Below, in pieces: positions 10,090-18,171 of a stretch of DNA of 64,000 bases. A model generated the notes under the pieces. It was given only the letters and a program-made list of their open reading frames with translations. It did no database searches and was not told the DNA's origin. How positions within the stretch are numbered: the first letter of the stretch is position 1; each line of letters begins with the position of its first letter. Made by a program: the position numbers and the translations under genes. Source of the stretch: JBJKSO01 sp046703825 (GTDB lineage: Bacteria; Chloroflexota; Dormibacteria; Aeolococcales; Bog-877); assembly GCA_046703825.1 (NCBI GenBank), contig JBJKSO010000115.1, positions 1 through 64,000 of the forward strand, in the 5' to 3' direction.

Positions 10090-10842
10090 TCAGGCCGGCG
10101 AGTGCAGCTGGTGCAAGATGCGGGCGGCACGGAGCCGGCGGTCCAGATGGTGCTCGAGGTGGGCTAACAGGATCGACTCCAATTCGTCCCGCAGCGTGGC
10201 AGTCCAGCGCAGCCGCCGCAGCGTCCCTTCATCCCCCACGTCCATGCGCCGCAGCACTCTCAGCGCCGCCGCCGAGCAGGGCAGACCGTTGGGGGGGCGG
10301 CACGCTTCGCCCTGAACCACCCCACCCAGGGCGGTATCGAACCAGCTGTCCCGGTCCCGCAGTCCGCCGCCGCAGCCGGCGCAGTGGTTTACCTCCGGTC
10401 GGTAGCCGCCTACCGCCGCCAGGCGGAAGGCGGCCAGACAAAGCTCCGCCCGACAGTCCGAGCCGGCTACCGCCATCCGGTCTCTGGCCTCCGCCACCAG
10501 GAAGTAGAGCTCGGGGTCGGGGTGAAACTCCTCCAGAGTGGCATCGACCAGCTCCGCCAGCACTGCCCCGCAGGCGGTGCGGAGCGCGTCGTCAACCGGC
10601 CAGGGTGGGCCCAAGGGCCGGGCCTGGCCCAGGTGCCCGAGGCCGCGGCCGGGTGTCAGCTGCAGCTCGGTGCGGGTCAGCAGGTCCAGGCCGGCCGCGG
10701 CGCGGGATTTGGCTCTTCGCGCTCCCCGGGCGAGCACGCTGAGTTTGCCGTGATCACGGGTGAAGACGACCAGAATCCGGTCGGCGTCGTTGAACGCCCG
10801 CCGCCGGAGCACCAGCCCCTCGTCGACGAAGCTGGCCGGCAA
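10090..10842 (-). CDS. recO: DNA repair protein RecO
   Basis: 250 residues with RecO architecture: an N-terminal OB fold (DEGLVLRRRAFNDADRILVVFTRDHGKLSVLARGAR), a helical middle, and a zinc site built from CAGCGGGL plus later Cys residues in GEACRPPNGLPC. RecO anneals complementary strands and loads RecA with RecR in gap repair. The start is TTG 10842, only 4 bp after the corC-type gene stop, so the two form an operon. The 3' end faces the cysS fusion with a 7 bp gap. Confidence 0.95.
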   Translation of the reverse strand: MPASFVDEGLVLRRRAFNDADRILVVFTRDHGKLSVLARGARRAKSRAAAGLDLLTRTELQLTPGRGLGHLGQARPLGPPWPVDDALRTACGAVLAELVDATLEEFHPDPELYFLVAEARDRMAVAGSDCRAELCLAAFRLAAVGGYRPEVNHCAGCGGGLRDRDSWFDTALGGVVQGEACRPPNGLPCSAAALRVLRRMDVGDEGTLRRLRWTATLRDELESILLAHLEHHLDRRLRAARILHQLHSPA

Positions 10843-10846
10843 TGAC

Positions 10847-12175
10847 CTAGGGCTCGCGCGGCGGCTGGCTGGCGCTCTCGGTGGCCAGGCTGGGCTCGGG
10901 GTCGGAAACCTCCTCGGTCTCGAAGGGGCGGTCGCGCAGCATGCGGAGAGTCCGGATGGCGTTGCGGTCGACGGACTGGACGGTGATGGACACCCCGTCG
11001 GCGAGGTCGACTCGGTCCCCCGCTACCGGGATTCGGCCCAGTTGAGCGTACACGAGCCCGCCCACCGAGTCGAAGTCCTCGCCCTCGAGATTGAGATGGA
11101 GAAGGTCGTTGACGTCATCCAAACTCACCGACCCGCTGAGCATCGCTTCATTGGGCGCCACCAGCTGGATTTCCTCCTGCTCGGCCACGTCGTACTCGTC
11201 GCGGATGGGCCCGACGATCTCTTCCAAAACATCCTCGATCGTGGCCAACCCCGCCGTCCCACCGTACTCGTCAACGACGATCGCCAGGTGGGTCTTGGCC
11301 AGCTGCATCTCGGCCAACAGCTCACCGAGACGCTTGGCCTCGGGAACAAAGAACGGCGGGCGCGAGATGTCACTCACGGTGGCCGGGGCCGGCCCCCGGC
11401 CACCCCGGGCTCGCAAGAGATCCTTGGCGTACACCACCCCGGTGATGTTGTCCACGGTCTCCTGGTAGACAGGTATGCGGCTGTGCCCGTGCTCCAAGAC
11501 CTCGCTGACCGCCTCGTCGATGGTGGCTGCGTTCGGCAGCGCCGCCATCTGCACCCTGGGGACCATCACCTCGCGCACCGGCTTGTCGGTCATCTCCAAC
11601 ACGCCGTGGATCATGTCCCGCTCCTCCTCCTCCACCACCCCCTCGCGCTCACTGGCGACCACCAGCTCCTTGAGCTCGCCCTCGGTCAGGAACGGACCCC
11701 GCACCGCGCGCCCCGGGAGAACCCCGGAGAGCACTGACGTCACCGCGGTCAGCACCCGGACCAGCGGCCCGAGCAGCATGCTGGCCACCGCGACCGGGCG
11801 CGCCATGAACCGTGCCACCGGCAGGGTGTGCTGCAAGGCGTACGACTTGGGACCGATCTCGCAAAGCAGCAGCACCAGCCCTGCCAGGGCAACCGCCGAC
11901 CACAGACCAGCGCCAGCCCCGAACTCTTGGGCTGCCAGGAGGGTGGCCGCGGAAGACGCCACGATCAGAGCCAGGGTGTTTACCGCCAGGATCGTGCCCA
12001 AGTAGGACGAGGGCCGGCTGTGCAAGTGCTCGATCAGGGCCGCCTTCTGGTCGCCCTCCAGGCGACGGGCGCGCAGCTTGATCCGGCTGACCGAGGTCAG
12101 CGAGGTCTCGGCGATGGCGGATAAGGCGGCCAGGAGCAGCGAGGCCACCAGCAGGACTAGAAGCCAGGCGATCAC
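10847..12175 (-). CDS. CorC/HlyC-type membrane protein with CBS pair (CNNM family)
   Basis: 442 residues: an N-terminal DUF21/CNNM membrane domain with about four helices (opening WLLVLLVASLLLAALSAIAETSLTSV), a CBS domain pair beginning PVREVMVPRVQMAAL and including FFVPEAKRLGELLAEMQ and VDEYGGTAGLATIEDVLEEIVG, then a C-terminal CorC_HlyC domain. Family members are linked to Mg2+/Co2+ efflux and are often mis-named hemolysins. It lies just upstream of recO in one transcription unit. Confidence 0.93.
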   Translation of the reverse strand: MIAWLLVLLVASLLLAALSAIAETSLTSVSRIKLRARRLEGDQKAALIEHLHSRPSSYLGTILAVNTLALIVASSAATLLAAQEFGAGAGLWSAVALAGLVLLLCEIGPKSYALQHTLPVARFMARPVAVASMLLGPLVRVLTAVTSVLSGVLPGRAVRGPFLTEGELKELVVASEREGVVEEEERDMIHGVLEMTDKPVREVMVPRVQMAALPNAATIDEAVSEVLEHGHSRIPVYQETVDNITGVVYAKDLLRARGGRGPAPATVSDISRPPFFVPEAKRLGELLAEMQLAKTHLAIVVDEYGGTAGLATIEDVLEEIVGPIRDEYDVAEQEEIQLVAPNEAMLSGSVSLDDVNDLLHLNLEGEDFDSVGGLVYAQLGRIPVAGDRVDLADGVSITVQSVDRNAIRTLRMLRDRPFETEEVSDPEPSLATESASQPPREP

Positions 12176-12347
12176 GGGTCAGAGCGGCGGCTGCCGTTCC
12201 TCAGGTTGCCTCTGGGGGCGATCACGTCGGGGACGGCACTAGCCTCCACTTGGTGCGGGCGGCGGCCATCCGCTTGCTAATCGGCCCGGTTTATGGGTAG
12301 GTGCACCAGGGCCCATCTCGGTGGTCGAGTCTAGCAGGCGGCCTCGC

Positions 12348-13301
12348 TCATCGAAACAGGGCTGAGACGCTGCGAGCCTCGTGCACCCGCACGATCGCCT
12401 CCGCGATCAGGGGCGCCACCGACACCTGGCTGACCTTGGGGCTGCGCAGTACCTCGTCGGGGAGACGGATGCTGTCGGTGACCACCAAATCGTCGATCGG
12501 AGAGTCCATGAGACGGCTGACCGAGTCGTTGCTGAGCACGGCGTGGGTGGCGATGACATCGACCGAGGCCGCCCCGTTCTGCTTGAGGGCGTTGGCGGCG
12601 CCGACCAGGGTCGACCCGGTGGACACCAAATCGTCGATCACGACGCACCTGCTGTCATTGACGTCACCGATGACATGCAGCACCTCTATGTCGTCGTTCC
12701 TTGGGCGGCGCTTGTCGATGATGGCCAGGGGCGAGTCCAGCCGGCGGGCGATGGCTCGCGCCCGGGCCGTGCCTCCGACGTCTGGGGAGACGACGACTAT
12801 GGGCTGGCGCGCGTGCCGGGAGCGGACGTGCGAGGCCAAGATTTTGTTGGCCGTAAGCGCGTCCACCGGGATGTCGAAGAATCCCTGTATGGCCTCGGCA
12901 TGCAGGTCGAGCACGATGAGCCGCTCAGCTCCCGCCTGCTGTAGGAAGTTGGCCATGAGCTTGGCGGAGATCGGGTCGCGAGCCTGGGTCTTCTTCTCCT
13001 TGCGCTGGTAGCCGTAGTACGGCAGGACCGCGTTGATCCGGGCCGCGCTGGCACGTCGCAGCGCGTCCAGGATGATGAACAGCTCCATGTAGTTCTCGTT
13101 CACGGGGGGCGAGGTCGGCTGGATCAGAAAGACATCGTGGCCCCGCACCGACTCGCCGATCTTCACGTCGAACTCGCCGTCGGCGAAGCGGTCGACCTGC
13201 ATGGGCGCCAGCGGGACTCCCACCTCCTCGGCGATCCGCTGTCCCAGCTCCGGGTTGGCGGTCCCGGAGAGCAGCATCAGCGGCCCCTCGGCACCCCTCA
13301 A
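12348..13301 (-). CDS. prs: ribose-phosphate pyrophosphokinase
   Basis: 317 residues; makes PRPP from ribose 5-phosphate and ATP for nucleotide, His and Trp synthesis. Family motifs are clear: FADGEFDVKIGESVRGHDVFLIQP, RKEKKTQARDPISAKLMANF, LDLHAEAIQGFFDIPVD and the PRPP-binding loop VVIDDLVSTGSTL. The start TTG 13301 overlaps the glmU stop as TTGA; ATG 13277 (MLLSGTANPELG) is an alternative. glmU-prs order is common in Gram-positive bacteria. Confidence 0.97.
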   Translation of the reverse strand: MRGAEGPLMLLSGTANPELGQRIAEEVGVPLAPMQVDRFADGEFDVKIGESVRGHDVFLIQPTSPPVNENYMELFIILDALRRASAARINAVLPYYGYQRKEKKTQARDPISAKLMANFLQQAGAERLIVLDLHAEAIQGFFDIPVDALTANKILASHVRSRHARQPIVVVSPDVGGTARARAIARRLDSPLAIIDKRRPRNDDIEVLHVIGDVNDSRCVVIDDLVSTGSTLVGAANALKQNGAASVDVIATHAVLSNDSVSRLMDSPIDDLVVTDSIRLPDEVLRSPKVSQVSVAPLIAEAIVRVHEARSVSALFR

Positions 13302-14674
13302 GATCCACCCTCTGCGGGGTCACGGCGCCGCCGGCGCACCCAATCCATGACGTTGCGCTGCCGGGCGCGAGAGACGGCCAGCGCTCCCGGGGGGACATCA
13401 GCGGTGATCACCGAACCAGCGCCCGTGTAGGCTCCGGAGCCAACCCTGGTCGGGGCCACCAGAACGGTGTTGCTGCCGATGCGGGCACCGCTCTCGACCA
13501 CGGTCCGGTGCTTGTCTCGCCCGTCCCAGTTGGCGGTGATCGTTCCAGCCCCGATGTTGACGTCCTCTCCCAGGTCCGCGTCCCCGATGTAGCTGAGGTG
13601 GGGAACTTGGCTACCCGCCCCTACGTAGGAGCGCACCACCTCGGTAAAGGTGCCCAGATGACTCTGGGCAGCCATCTCAGTCCCCGCCCGGAGGCGATTG
13701 AAGGGGCCAATGTCCACGCCGTCAGCCAGCTTACAGGCGACCAAGTGGGCTCGGCTGATCCGGCATCCGTCTCCCACGACGGCATTCTCCAGTTCGGCAA
13801 AGGGTCCCAGATGGCAGGCTCGGCCAATCCTGGTCCCCCCTCGGAGGACCGTGCCCGGTTCTAGGACCGTGTCCTGGCCGACTTCGACATCGCAATCCAC
13901 CCAGGTCGACCCCGGGTCGACCACGGTGACGCCGGCGTGCATCAGGCGCAGCAGCGTCCGCCGACGCAACAGGGCCTCCGCCTGTGCCAGCTGCACCCGA
14001 TCGTTGACCTGCTGAGCGTCATCGGCGGTCACCTCCACGGTATCGACGCCCGTCGGCATCCGGGCCGGGGCCCAGCTCAGATAGCGCTCCCCTTGTGCGT
14101 TTCCATCCCCCAGCGTCTCCAGGACCGGCCAGAGGTCTGGCAAACGGAAGCAGTAAGCCCCGGCATTGACCTCGGCCGGTTGCCCGTCCCAGGGTTCATC
14201 CGCCTCTTCCACGATGCCCACCAGCTCACCGCGGTCGTCGCGGCGGATTCGGCCGTAGCCGCGAGCGTCGCGGACTCTGGCCACCGCAACCACTGCCCCG
14301 GCGGTCCCGCTGGCGGCTCTTCGCGCCAGGAGATCCAGCGCGCTGCCGCCCAAAAGCGGCATGTCTGCCGGCAGCACCAGCACCTCCGGGCTGTTGTCCA
14401 GCAGCGAGCGGGCGGCCAGGAGCGCATCCCCGGTGCCGCCCTGACGCTCCTGGATTGCGATCTCGGCACGCCCATCCAACTCCGCGCGCACCGACTCGTG
14501 CTTAGCGGCGACTACCACGATTGGGCGGTCGGTGAGCGAGGACGCACTGCGCAGAGAGTGCTCCAGGAGAGTCAGCCCGCCGCAGCGGTGGAGCACCTTG
14601 GGTAGCTGCGAGTTCATCCGGGTGCCCTTTCCGGCCGCGAGGATCACCACGCGCGCACGAATGCGTTCTGACAA
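13298..14674 (-). CDS. glmU: bifunctional UDP-GlcNAc pyrophosphorylase / GlcN-1-P acetyltransferase
   Basis: 458 residues. The N-terminal nucleotidyltransferase domain has AAGKGTRMNSQLPKVLH and later AGAYCF; the C-terminal half is a left-handed beta-helix with hexapeptide repeats (GTVLRGGTRIGRACHLGPFAELENAVVG) and the acetyltransferase segment SYIGDADLGEDVNIGAGTITANWDG. It makes UDP-GlcNAc for peptidoglycan. Start is TTG 14674; a TATACT box about 50 nt upstream with TTGGCT 15 nt before it is the likely promoter. It is translationally coupled to prs. Confidence 0.97.
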   Translation of the reverse strand: MSERIRARVVILAAGKGTRMNSQLPKVLHRCGGLTLLEHSLRSASSLTDRPIVVVAAKHESVRAELDGRAEIAIQERQGGTGDALLAARSLLDNSPEVLVLPADMPLLGGSALDLLARRAASGTAGAVVAVARVRDARGYGRIRRDDRGELVGIVEEADEPWDGQPAEVNAGAYCFRLPDLWPVLETLGDGNAQGERYLSWAPARMPTGVDTVEVTADDAQQVNDRVQLAQAEALLRRRTLLRLMHAGVTVVDPGSTWVDCDVEVGQDTVLEPGTVLRGGTRIGRACHLGPFAELENAVVGDGCRISRAHLVACKLADGVDIGPFNRLRAGTEMAAQSHLGTFTEVVRSYVGAGSQVPHLSYIGDADLGEDVNIGAGTITANWDGRDKHRTVVESGARIGSNTVLVAPTRVGSGAYTGAGSVITADVPPGALAVSRARQRNVMDWVRRRRRDPAEGGS

Positions 14675-14756
14675 TTCCCACCCTGCAGCCCCGGGCCGGT
14701 ACCGCCGCCCGGCGAGTATAGCAACGCCCTCTTCGAGCCAACACGTGGGCCTCCGC

Positions 14757-14762
14757 TATGCT
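14757..14762 (+). promoter_or_regulatory. -10 box of leaderless enoyl-CoA hydratase promoter
   Basis: TATGCT ends 7 nt before GTG 14770, which makes GTG 14770 a better start than the ATG inside the box at 14758. Confidence 0.5.
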
Positions 14763-14769
14763 CGCGCAA

Positions 14770-15582
14770 GTGACATCTGCGGGGGGCGAAGGCCTGGACG
14801 CCGCTGTCCGCTCCGACCGCCCGGCCGGAGCGGTGCTCCGATTGACCCTGAACCGACCCTCCCAGCGCAACGCGCTGAGCGGCGACCTTGCCGTCGGACT
14901 GCGGGCGGCTCTTCACGACGCGGCCCGGGACCACGAGGCCCGCGTCGCCATCATCACGGGGGCGGGACCGGCGTTCTGCGCGGGAGCGGATCTGGGGTCG
15001 CTGCGGGCGGGGGCCGATCTGGAGGCCCTGCGCGAGCGCCTCGCCGAGTACTACCGAACGTTCTTGGATCTGCTGGAGTTCCCGCTTCCGACCGTGGCCG
15101 CGGTCAACGGCGCCGCGGTGGGAGCTGGCCTGAATCTGGCGCTGTGCTGTGATCTGCGCATCGCCGCCTCCGGAGCCGTCCTCTCAGCCCCGTTCGTGCG
15201 CCTCGGCATCCATCCCGGCGGGGGTTGCGATTGGCTGCTGCCGCGCCTTGGCGGAGCCGGGTTGGCCAGGGAGATGCTGCTGCTCGGGGAGCGGGTACCG
15301 GCCGAGCGCGCGTACGCGAGCGGCCTGGTCAACCAGGTGGTCCCGCCCGAGCGGCTGGAGGAGGCCGCCCTCAACGTCGCGGAGCGCTTGGCTGCGCTGC
15401 CGGGGCGGCTCCTGCGCGAGATCCGCCAGACGCTGCGGGCCTCAGAGCAGGGAGCTTCATTCGAGCAGGTGCTGGAGCAGGAGACAGACATCCAGGCCCG
15501 CTCCTTGCTCAGCGAGAACGCGACCGAGGGCTGGAACGCCTTCCTCGAGCGCCGGCCTCCCCGCTTCTCCCAGGACCGCTGA
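14770..15582 (+). CDS. enoyl-CoA hydratase/isomerase family protein
   Basis: 270 residues of the crotonase fold. The first oxyanion-hole segment is RNALSGDLAVGLR, the second GAGPAFCAGADLGSL, and the hydratase/isomerase core LPTVAAVNGAAVGAGLNLAL follows, with later GLVNQVV. It probably acts in fatty-acid or branched acyl-CoA breakdown; the reaction (hydratase, isomerase, other) cannot be fixed. No other beta-oxidation gene is adjacent. Its 3' end overlaps the endonuclease III gene on the opposite strand by 74 bp. Confidence 0.88.
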   Translation: MTSAGGEGLDAAVRSDRPAGAVLRLTLNRPSQRNALSGDLAVGLRAALHDAARDHEARVAIITGAGPAFCAGADLGSLRAGADLEALRERLAEYYRTFLDLLEFPLPTVAAVNGAAVGAGLNLALCCDLRIAASGAVLSAPFVRLGIHPGGGCDWLLPRLGGAGLAREMLLLGERVPAERAYASGLVNQVVPPERLEEAALNVAERLAALPGRLLREIRQTLRASEQGASFEQVLEQETDIQARSLLSENATEGWNAFLERRPPRFSQDR

Positions 15583-16255
15583 CCCCGCGGCGGCCTGACG
15601 CCGCCTTGAGCGTCGACGAGGGGCACCACCCCTCCAACACGCAGGCCTCACAGCGCGGACGCCGAGCCGCGCAGACGCGCCGGCCGTGCAAGATCAGGCG
15701 CAGGCTGAGCCCTGTCCATTCAACGGGGGGAACCATGGCGCACACCTCTCGCTCGATGCGCTTTGGGTCCGTGGTCTTGACCAGCCCGAGCCGCTTGGTG
15801 AGCCGTGTCACATGGGTGTCCACGGCGAAGCCCGGCTTGCCGAAACCCACCCCCAGAATCACGTTCGCCGTCTTCCTGCCAACCCCCGGCAGTCGGGTGA
15901 GGTCCTCCATCGTGTCCGGCACCCGGCCATCGAACTCCGCGACCAGGAGTTGGCCCATCCCGATCAGCGCCCGGGCTTTGCTGTGGAAGAAGCCCGTCGG
16001 CCGGATGATCTCCTCCAGTGCGGTCGAGTCCGCGCTGGCGTAGTCCTGGGCCGACTTCATTGCTGCGAAGAGCGTGGGAGTCACCGAATTCACGCGCTGG
16101 TCGGTGGTCTGAGCGGACAGGATCGTCGCCACCAGCAGTTCCAGCGGGTTCTTGTGCTGCAGCTCACAGGCCGCCGGGTAGCTGTCCGCCAGCGCTCGGA
16201 CGGTGGCTAACGCTCGCTGCTTGGCCGTCCGGGGACGCACCGATACTTCCGTCAA
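15509..16255 (-). CDS. nth: endonuclease III (DNA glycosylase/AP lyase)
   Basis: 248 residues. The helix-hairpin-helix LPGVGRKTANVILGVGFG contains the catalytic Lys, followed by the catalytic Asp in FAVDTHVTRL. A [4Fe-4S] ligand set of C-x6-C-x2-C-x5-C spans CAARRPRCEACVLEGWC. It excises oxidised pyrimidines. After the iron-sulfur loop an extra basic tail of about 40 residues extends into the 3' end of the convergent enoyl-CoA hydratase gene. The start is TTG 16255 or GTG 16240. Confidence 0.95.
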   Translation of the reverse strand: MTEVSVRPRTAKQRALATVRALADSYPAACELQHKNPLELLVATILSAQTTDQRVNSVTPTLFAAMKSAQDYASADSTALEEIIRPTGFFHSKARALIGMGQLLVAEFDGRVPDTMEDLTRLPGVGRKTANVILGVGFGKPGFAVDTHVTRLTKRLGLVKTTDPKRIEREVCAMVPPVEWTGLSLRLILHGRRVCAARRPRCEACVLEGWCPSSTLKAASGRRGVSGPGRSGEAGARGRRSSPRSRSR

Positions 16256-16296
16256 GGTCTACACCTCGTGGCGGGCCTGGCTCGGGGTGAGCCAAG

Positions 16297-16302
16297 TATC
16301 CT
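16297..16302 (+). promoter_or_regulatory. -10 box of leaderless cupredoxin promoter
   Basis: TATCCT is placed 6 nt before ATG 16309; no Shine-Dalgarno is present. Confidence 0.55.
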
Positions 16303-16308
16303 GATCTC

Positions 16309-16797
16309 ATGCTGGCTGGCTTCCTGCGAACGCCCCTGGGACGCATTGGCAGGCTGGCGCAGGCAATGGCCCTCGGCGCACTGGTCCTTCTCCTCGCGGG
16401 CTGTGCTGCCGAAGGGAACGTTGGCTCCCCGCCGGACGCCCATGCCCCGATCCCTCCTGGAAACCAAGTGTCGGAGGCCAACAGCACGCTTGCTTTGCGA
16501 GCGCTGCCCAAGCCTCCATCCAACCCGGACTACCGGATCATCATCTACCACAACGTCAACACCGTGGGCGAGTTCGTGCCCGAGAGCTTGACGGTCACAG
16601 TGGGGTCGACCGTCGAGTGGATCTGGACCGACAAGTTCGACATGCACAACGTCTGGTGGATCGACCAGCAGCTCACGAACTCCCCCACCGAGGGCTCCGG
16701 CTACAAGTGGGCGGTGAAGTTTCTCGCTCCCGGCGTGTACGACTACTACTGCACCCTGCACCCAGGCATGCTAGGCCGTGTCATCGTCAAGAAGTAG
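16309..16797 (+). CDS. cupredoxin-domain lipoprotein
   Basis: 162 residues. A signal peptide ends in lipobox LLLAGC (Cys at about residue 28), so the protein is membrane-anchored outside the cell. The C-terminal half is a plastocyanin/azurin-like domain: a His ligand in DMHNVWW and the Cys-His-Met triple in YYCTLHPGM complete a type 1 copper site. It is a plausible mobile or tethered electron carrier. It lies beside the convergent respiratory operon ending at 17228, which makes a link attractive, although they are not co-transcribed. Confidence 0.88.
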   Translation: MLAGFLRTPLGRIGRLAQAMALGALVLLLAGCAAEGNVGSPPDAHAPIPPGNQVSEANSTLALRALPKPPSNPDYRIIIYHNVNTVGEFVPESLTVTVGSTVEWIWTDKFDMHNVWWIDQQLTNSPTEGSGYKWAVKFLAPGVYDYYCTLHPGMLGRVIVKK

Positions 16798-17212
16798 GCT
16801 GCTCCGAGCTCTGGTAGTTCCCTGCCTACTCGGCTTGGGCGGGCTCTTGCTGAGCGCGTGCGTCAGCCCCGTCCCACTGGCCCGCACCAACTTGCAGTCC
16901 TTCTTGGTCTACGTCCAGTCCCACTCGGTGGCCTACGCGTACGACCAGCTGTCCCAGACGGCCAGCAGCCGCACCGACTATGACTCGTTCTTCAATCTGG
17001 TGATGGCCACCAACGCGACGTACAAGGTGCAATCGGCCCGGGTGATCTCTAGCACCGAAGTGGCGTTCCGAGTGCGCGTGCAGCCGAAGGTCGCCGGAGC
17101 CAAGGCGCACGTGATCGGCGTCCAGATGTTGGAGGAAGGTAACGCCGGCAACTGGGCCGTGAACGCCCCGTTCTCGATCGACGGGGCCGCCGCATTACAC
17201 CAGTTCGGGTAA
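16778..17212 (+). CDS. small lipoprotein of unknown function
   Basis: 144 residues. A basic N-terminus, hydrophobic stretch and lipobox LLLSAC mark a lipoprotein; the mature part (about 115 residues) has no motif I recognise. Its GTG start overlaps the end of the cupredoxin gene by 20 nt, so the two are probably co-translated and may act together. The stop lies 15 bp from the convergent paralog pair. Confidence 0.7.
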   Translation: MSSSRSRLLRALVVPCLLGLGGLLLSACVSPVPLARTNLQSFLVYVQSHSVAYAYDQLSQTASSRTDYDSFFNLVMATNATYKVQSARVISSTEVAFRVRVQPKVAGAKAHVIGVQMLEEGNAGNWAVNAPFSIDGAAALHQFG

Positions 17213-17227
17213 CCGAGCCCGCACCAG

Positions 17228-17653
17228 TCAGTCGGGAGCGAGGGCGCCCACCGCCGGCGTGGGGGTAGCCTCCGCGGCGGCGGCTGTTGGAAGGTCGCTG
17301 CCCTTCTCGAGCAGCGGCAAGAGCACATCGCTGACCCCCTGGCGGACCAAAAACGCCCAGCCCTCAGCAGCGGCGACTGGCACGCTGGCCACGACCTGAT
17401 CGCCGACAAGCTCAACCGCCCAGCCGGCAGCCTCCAGCCGTCGCAGCACCTCGCTTATCAAGTTCAAGCGGTGCTTGATCTCCTGGGCGGCAGCAGCCAG
17501 CCGAGCCGACACCGGCAAGCTGGCCACTGTGGGTCGGTCCGGGAACGCCAGCGAGTGGAGTTCAAAGTAGGCGTCTTTGATCGGCGAAGAGTGCCGGGTA
17601 ACCGCCTGGTACTCCACGGACGCTCTGCCCAGCGGTCGCAGCACCAGCTTCAA
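17228..17653 (-). CDS. unknown protein, paralog 2 of a tandem pair in the respiratory operon
   Basis: 141 residues, soluble by sequence. It shares its layout with the next upstream gene: MKLVLRPL, QAVT, YFEL-SL-FPDRP, a helix SARLAAAAQEIKHRLNLISEVLRRLE followed by GW, then a GVSD-LLPLLE motif. I estimate 40-50 percent identity over 115 residues by eye. The C-terminus is Ala/Pro rich. It is the last gene of the coupled operon (ATGA overlap at 17650). The family is not recognised; a peripheral subunit or assembly factor for the complex would fit the position. Confidence 0.75.
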   Translation of the reverse strand: MKLVLRPLGRASVEYQAVTRHSSPIKDAYFELHSLAFPDRPTVASLPVSARLAAAAQEIKHRLNLISEVLRRLEAAGWAVELVGDQVVASVPVAAAEGWAFLVRQGVSDVLLPLLEKGSDLPTAAAAEATPTPAVGALAPD

Positions 17654-18171
17654 GTCCCATGCCCCCGTGATATCCGTCTGTGCCAGCGCCAGCGGCCGAA
17701 GGTCGCGCTGGCCGCCAGCGTCCCTATGGCTGCCAAGGCTAGCAGGGACTTCCGACGCCAGTCCTCGATCGTCAACTCATAGTCACTGAGCTTCGGTTGC
17801 GCCTCTGCCACCCCGACCGTCTCCAGCAGGCCACGGATGTGGTCGCTGATGCCTTGCTCCTGCAGCAACGCCCACGCCTCGTTGCCGGACAGATCGGTCT
17901 GGATCACGACGTCGCCGTCGACGATGTCGGTCCGCCATCCAAGATTCTCGATGCGGCGAACGACGTCGGTCATCATCCCGAGGCGGTGCTTGAGCACTTG
18001 GTCCAGCGCCGCGATGCGCGCCGAGGCCGGCATATCGTCGGCAAGAGGGCGGTCCGGGAAGCCCAAGGATCGCAACTCGAAGTATTTCTCGGTGCCAGGA
18101 GAGAACGGCCCTTTGGTCACCGCCTGCAGCTCGACCCCCGGATTACGCAGGGGCTTGAGAATGAGCCGCAT
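17650..18171 (-). CDS. unknown protein, paralog 1 of a tandem pair in the respiratory operon, with C-terminal TM helix
   Basis: 173 residues. Residues 1-120 match the downstream paralog (MRLILKPL, LQAVT, YFELRSLGFPDRP, KHRLGMMTDVVRRIENLGW, GISDHIRGLLE). A C-terminal extension adds a predicted membrane helix (SLLALAAIGTLAASATFG) and a basic end, so this copy may anchor the pair on the membrane. Start and stop both overlap neighbours as ATGA, tying it to the upstream CydA-like gene and the downstream paralog. No family recognised. Confidence 0.75.
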   Translation of the reverse strand: MRLILKPLRNPGVELQAVTKGPFSPGTEKYFELRSLGFPDRPLADDMPASARIAALDQVLKHRLGMMTDVVRRIENLGWRTDIVDGDVVIQTDLSGNEAWALLQEQGISDHIRGLLETVGVAEAQPKLSDYELTIEDWRRKSLLALAAIGTLAASATFGRWRWHRRISRGHGT

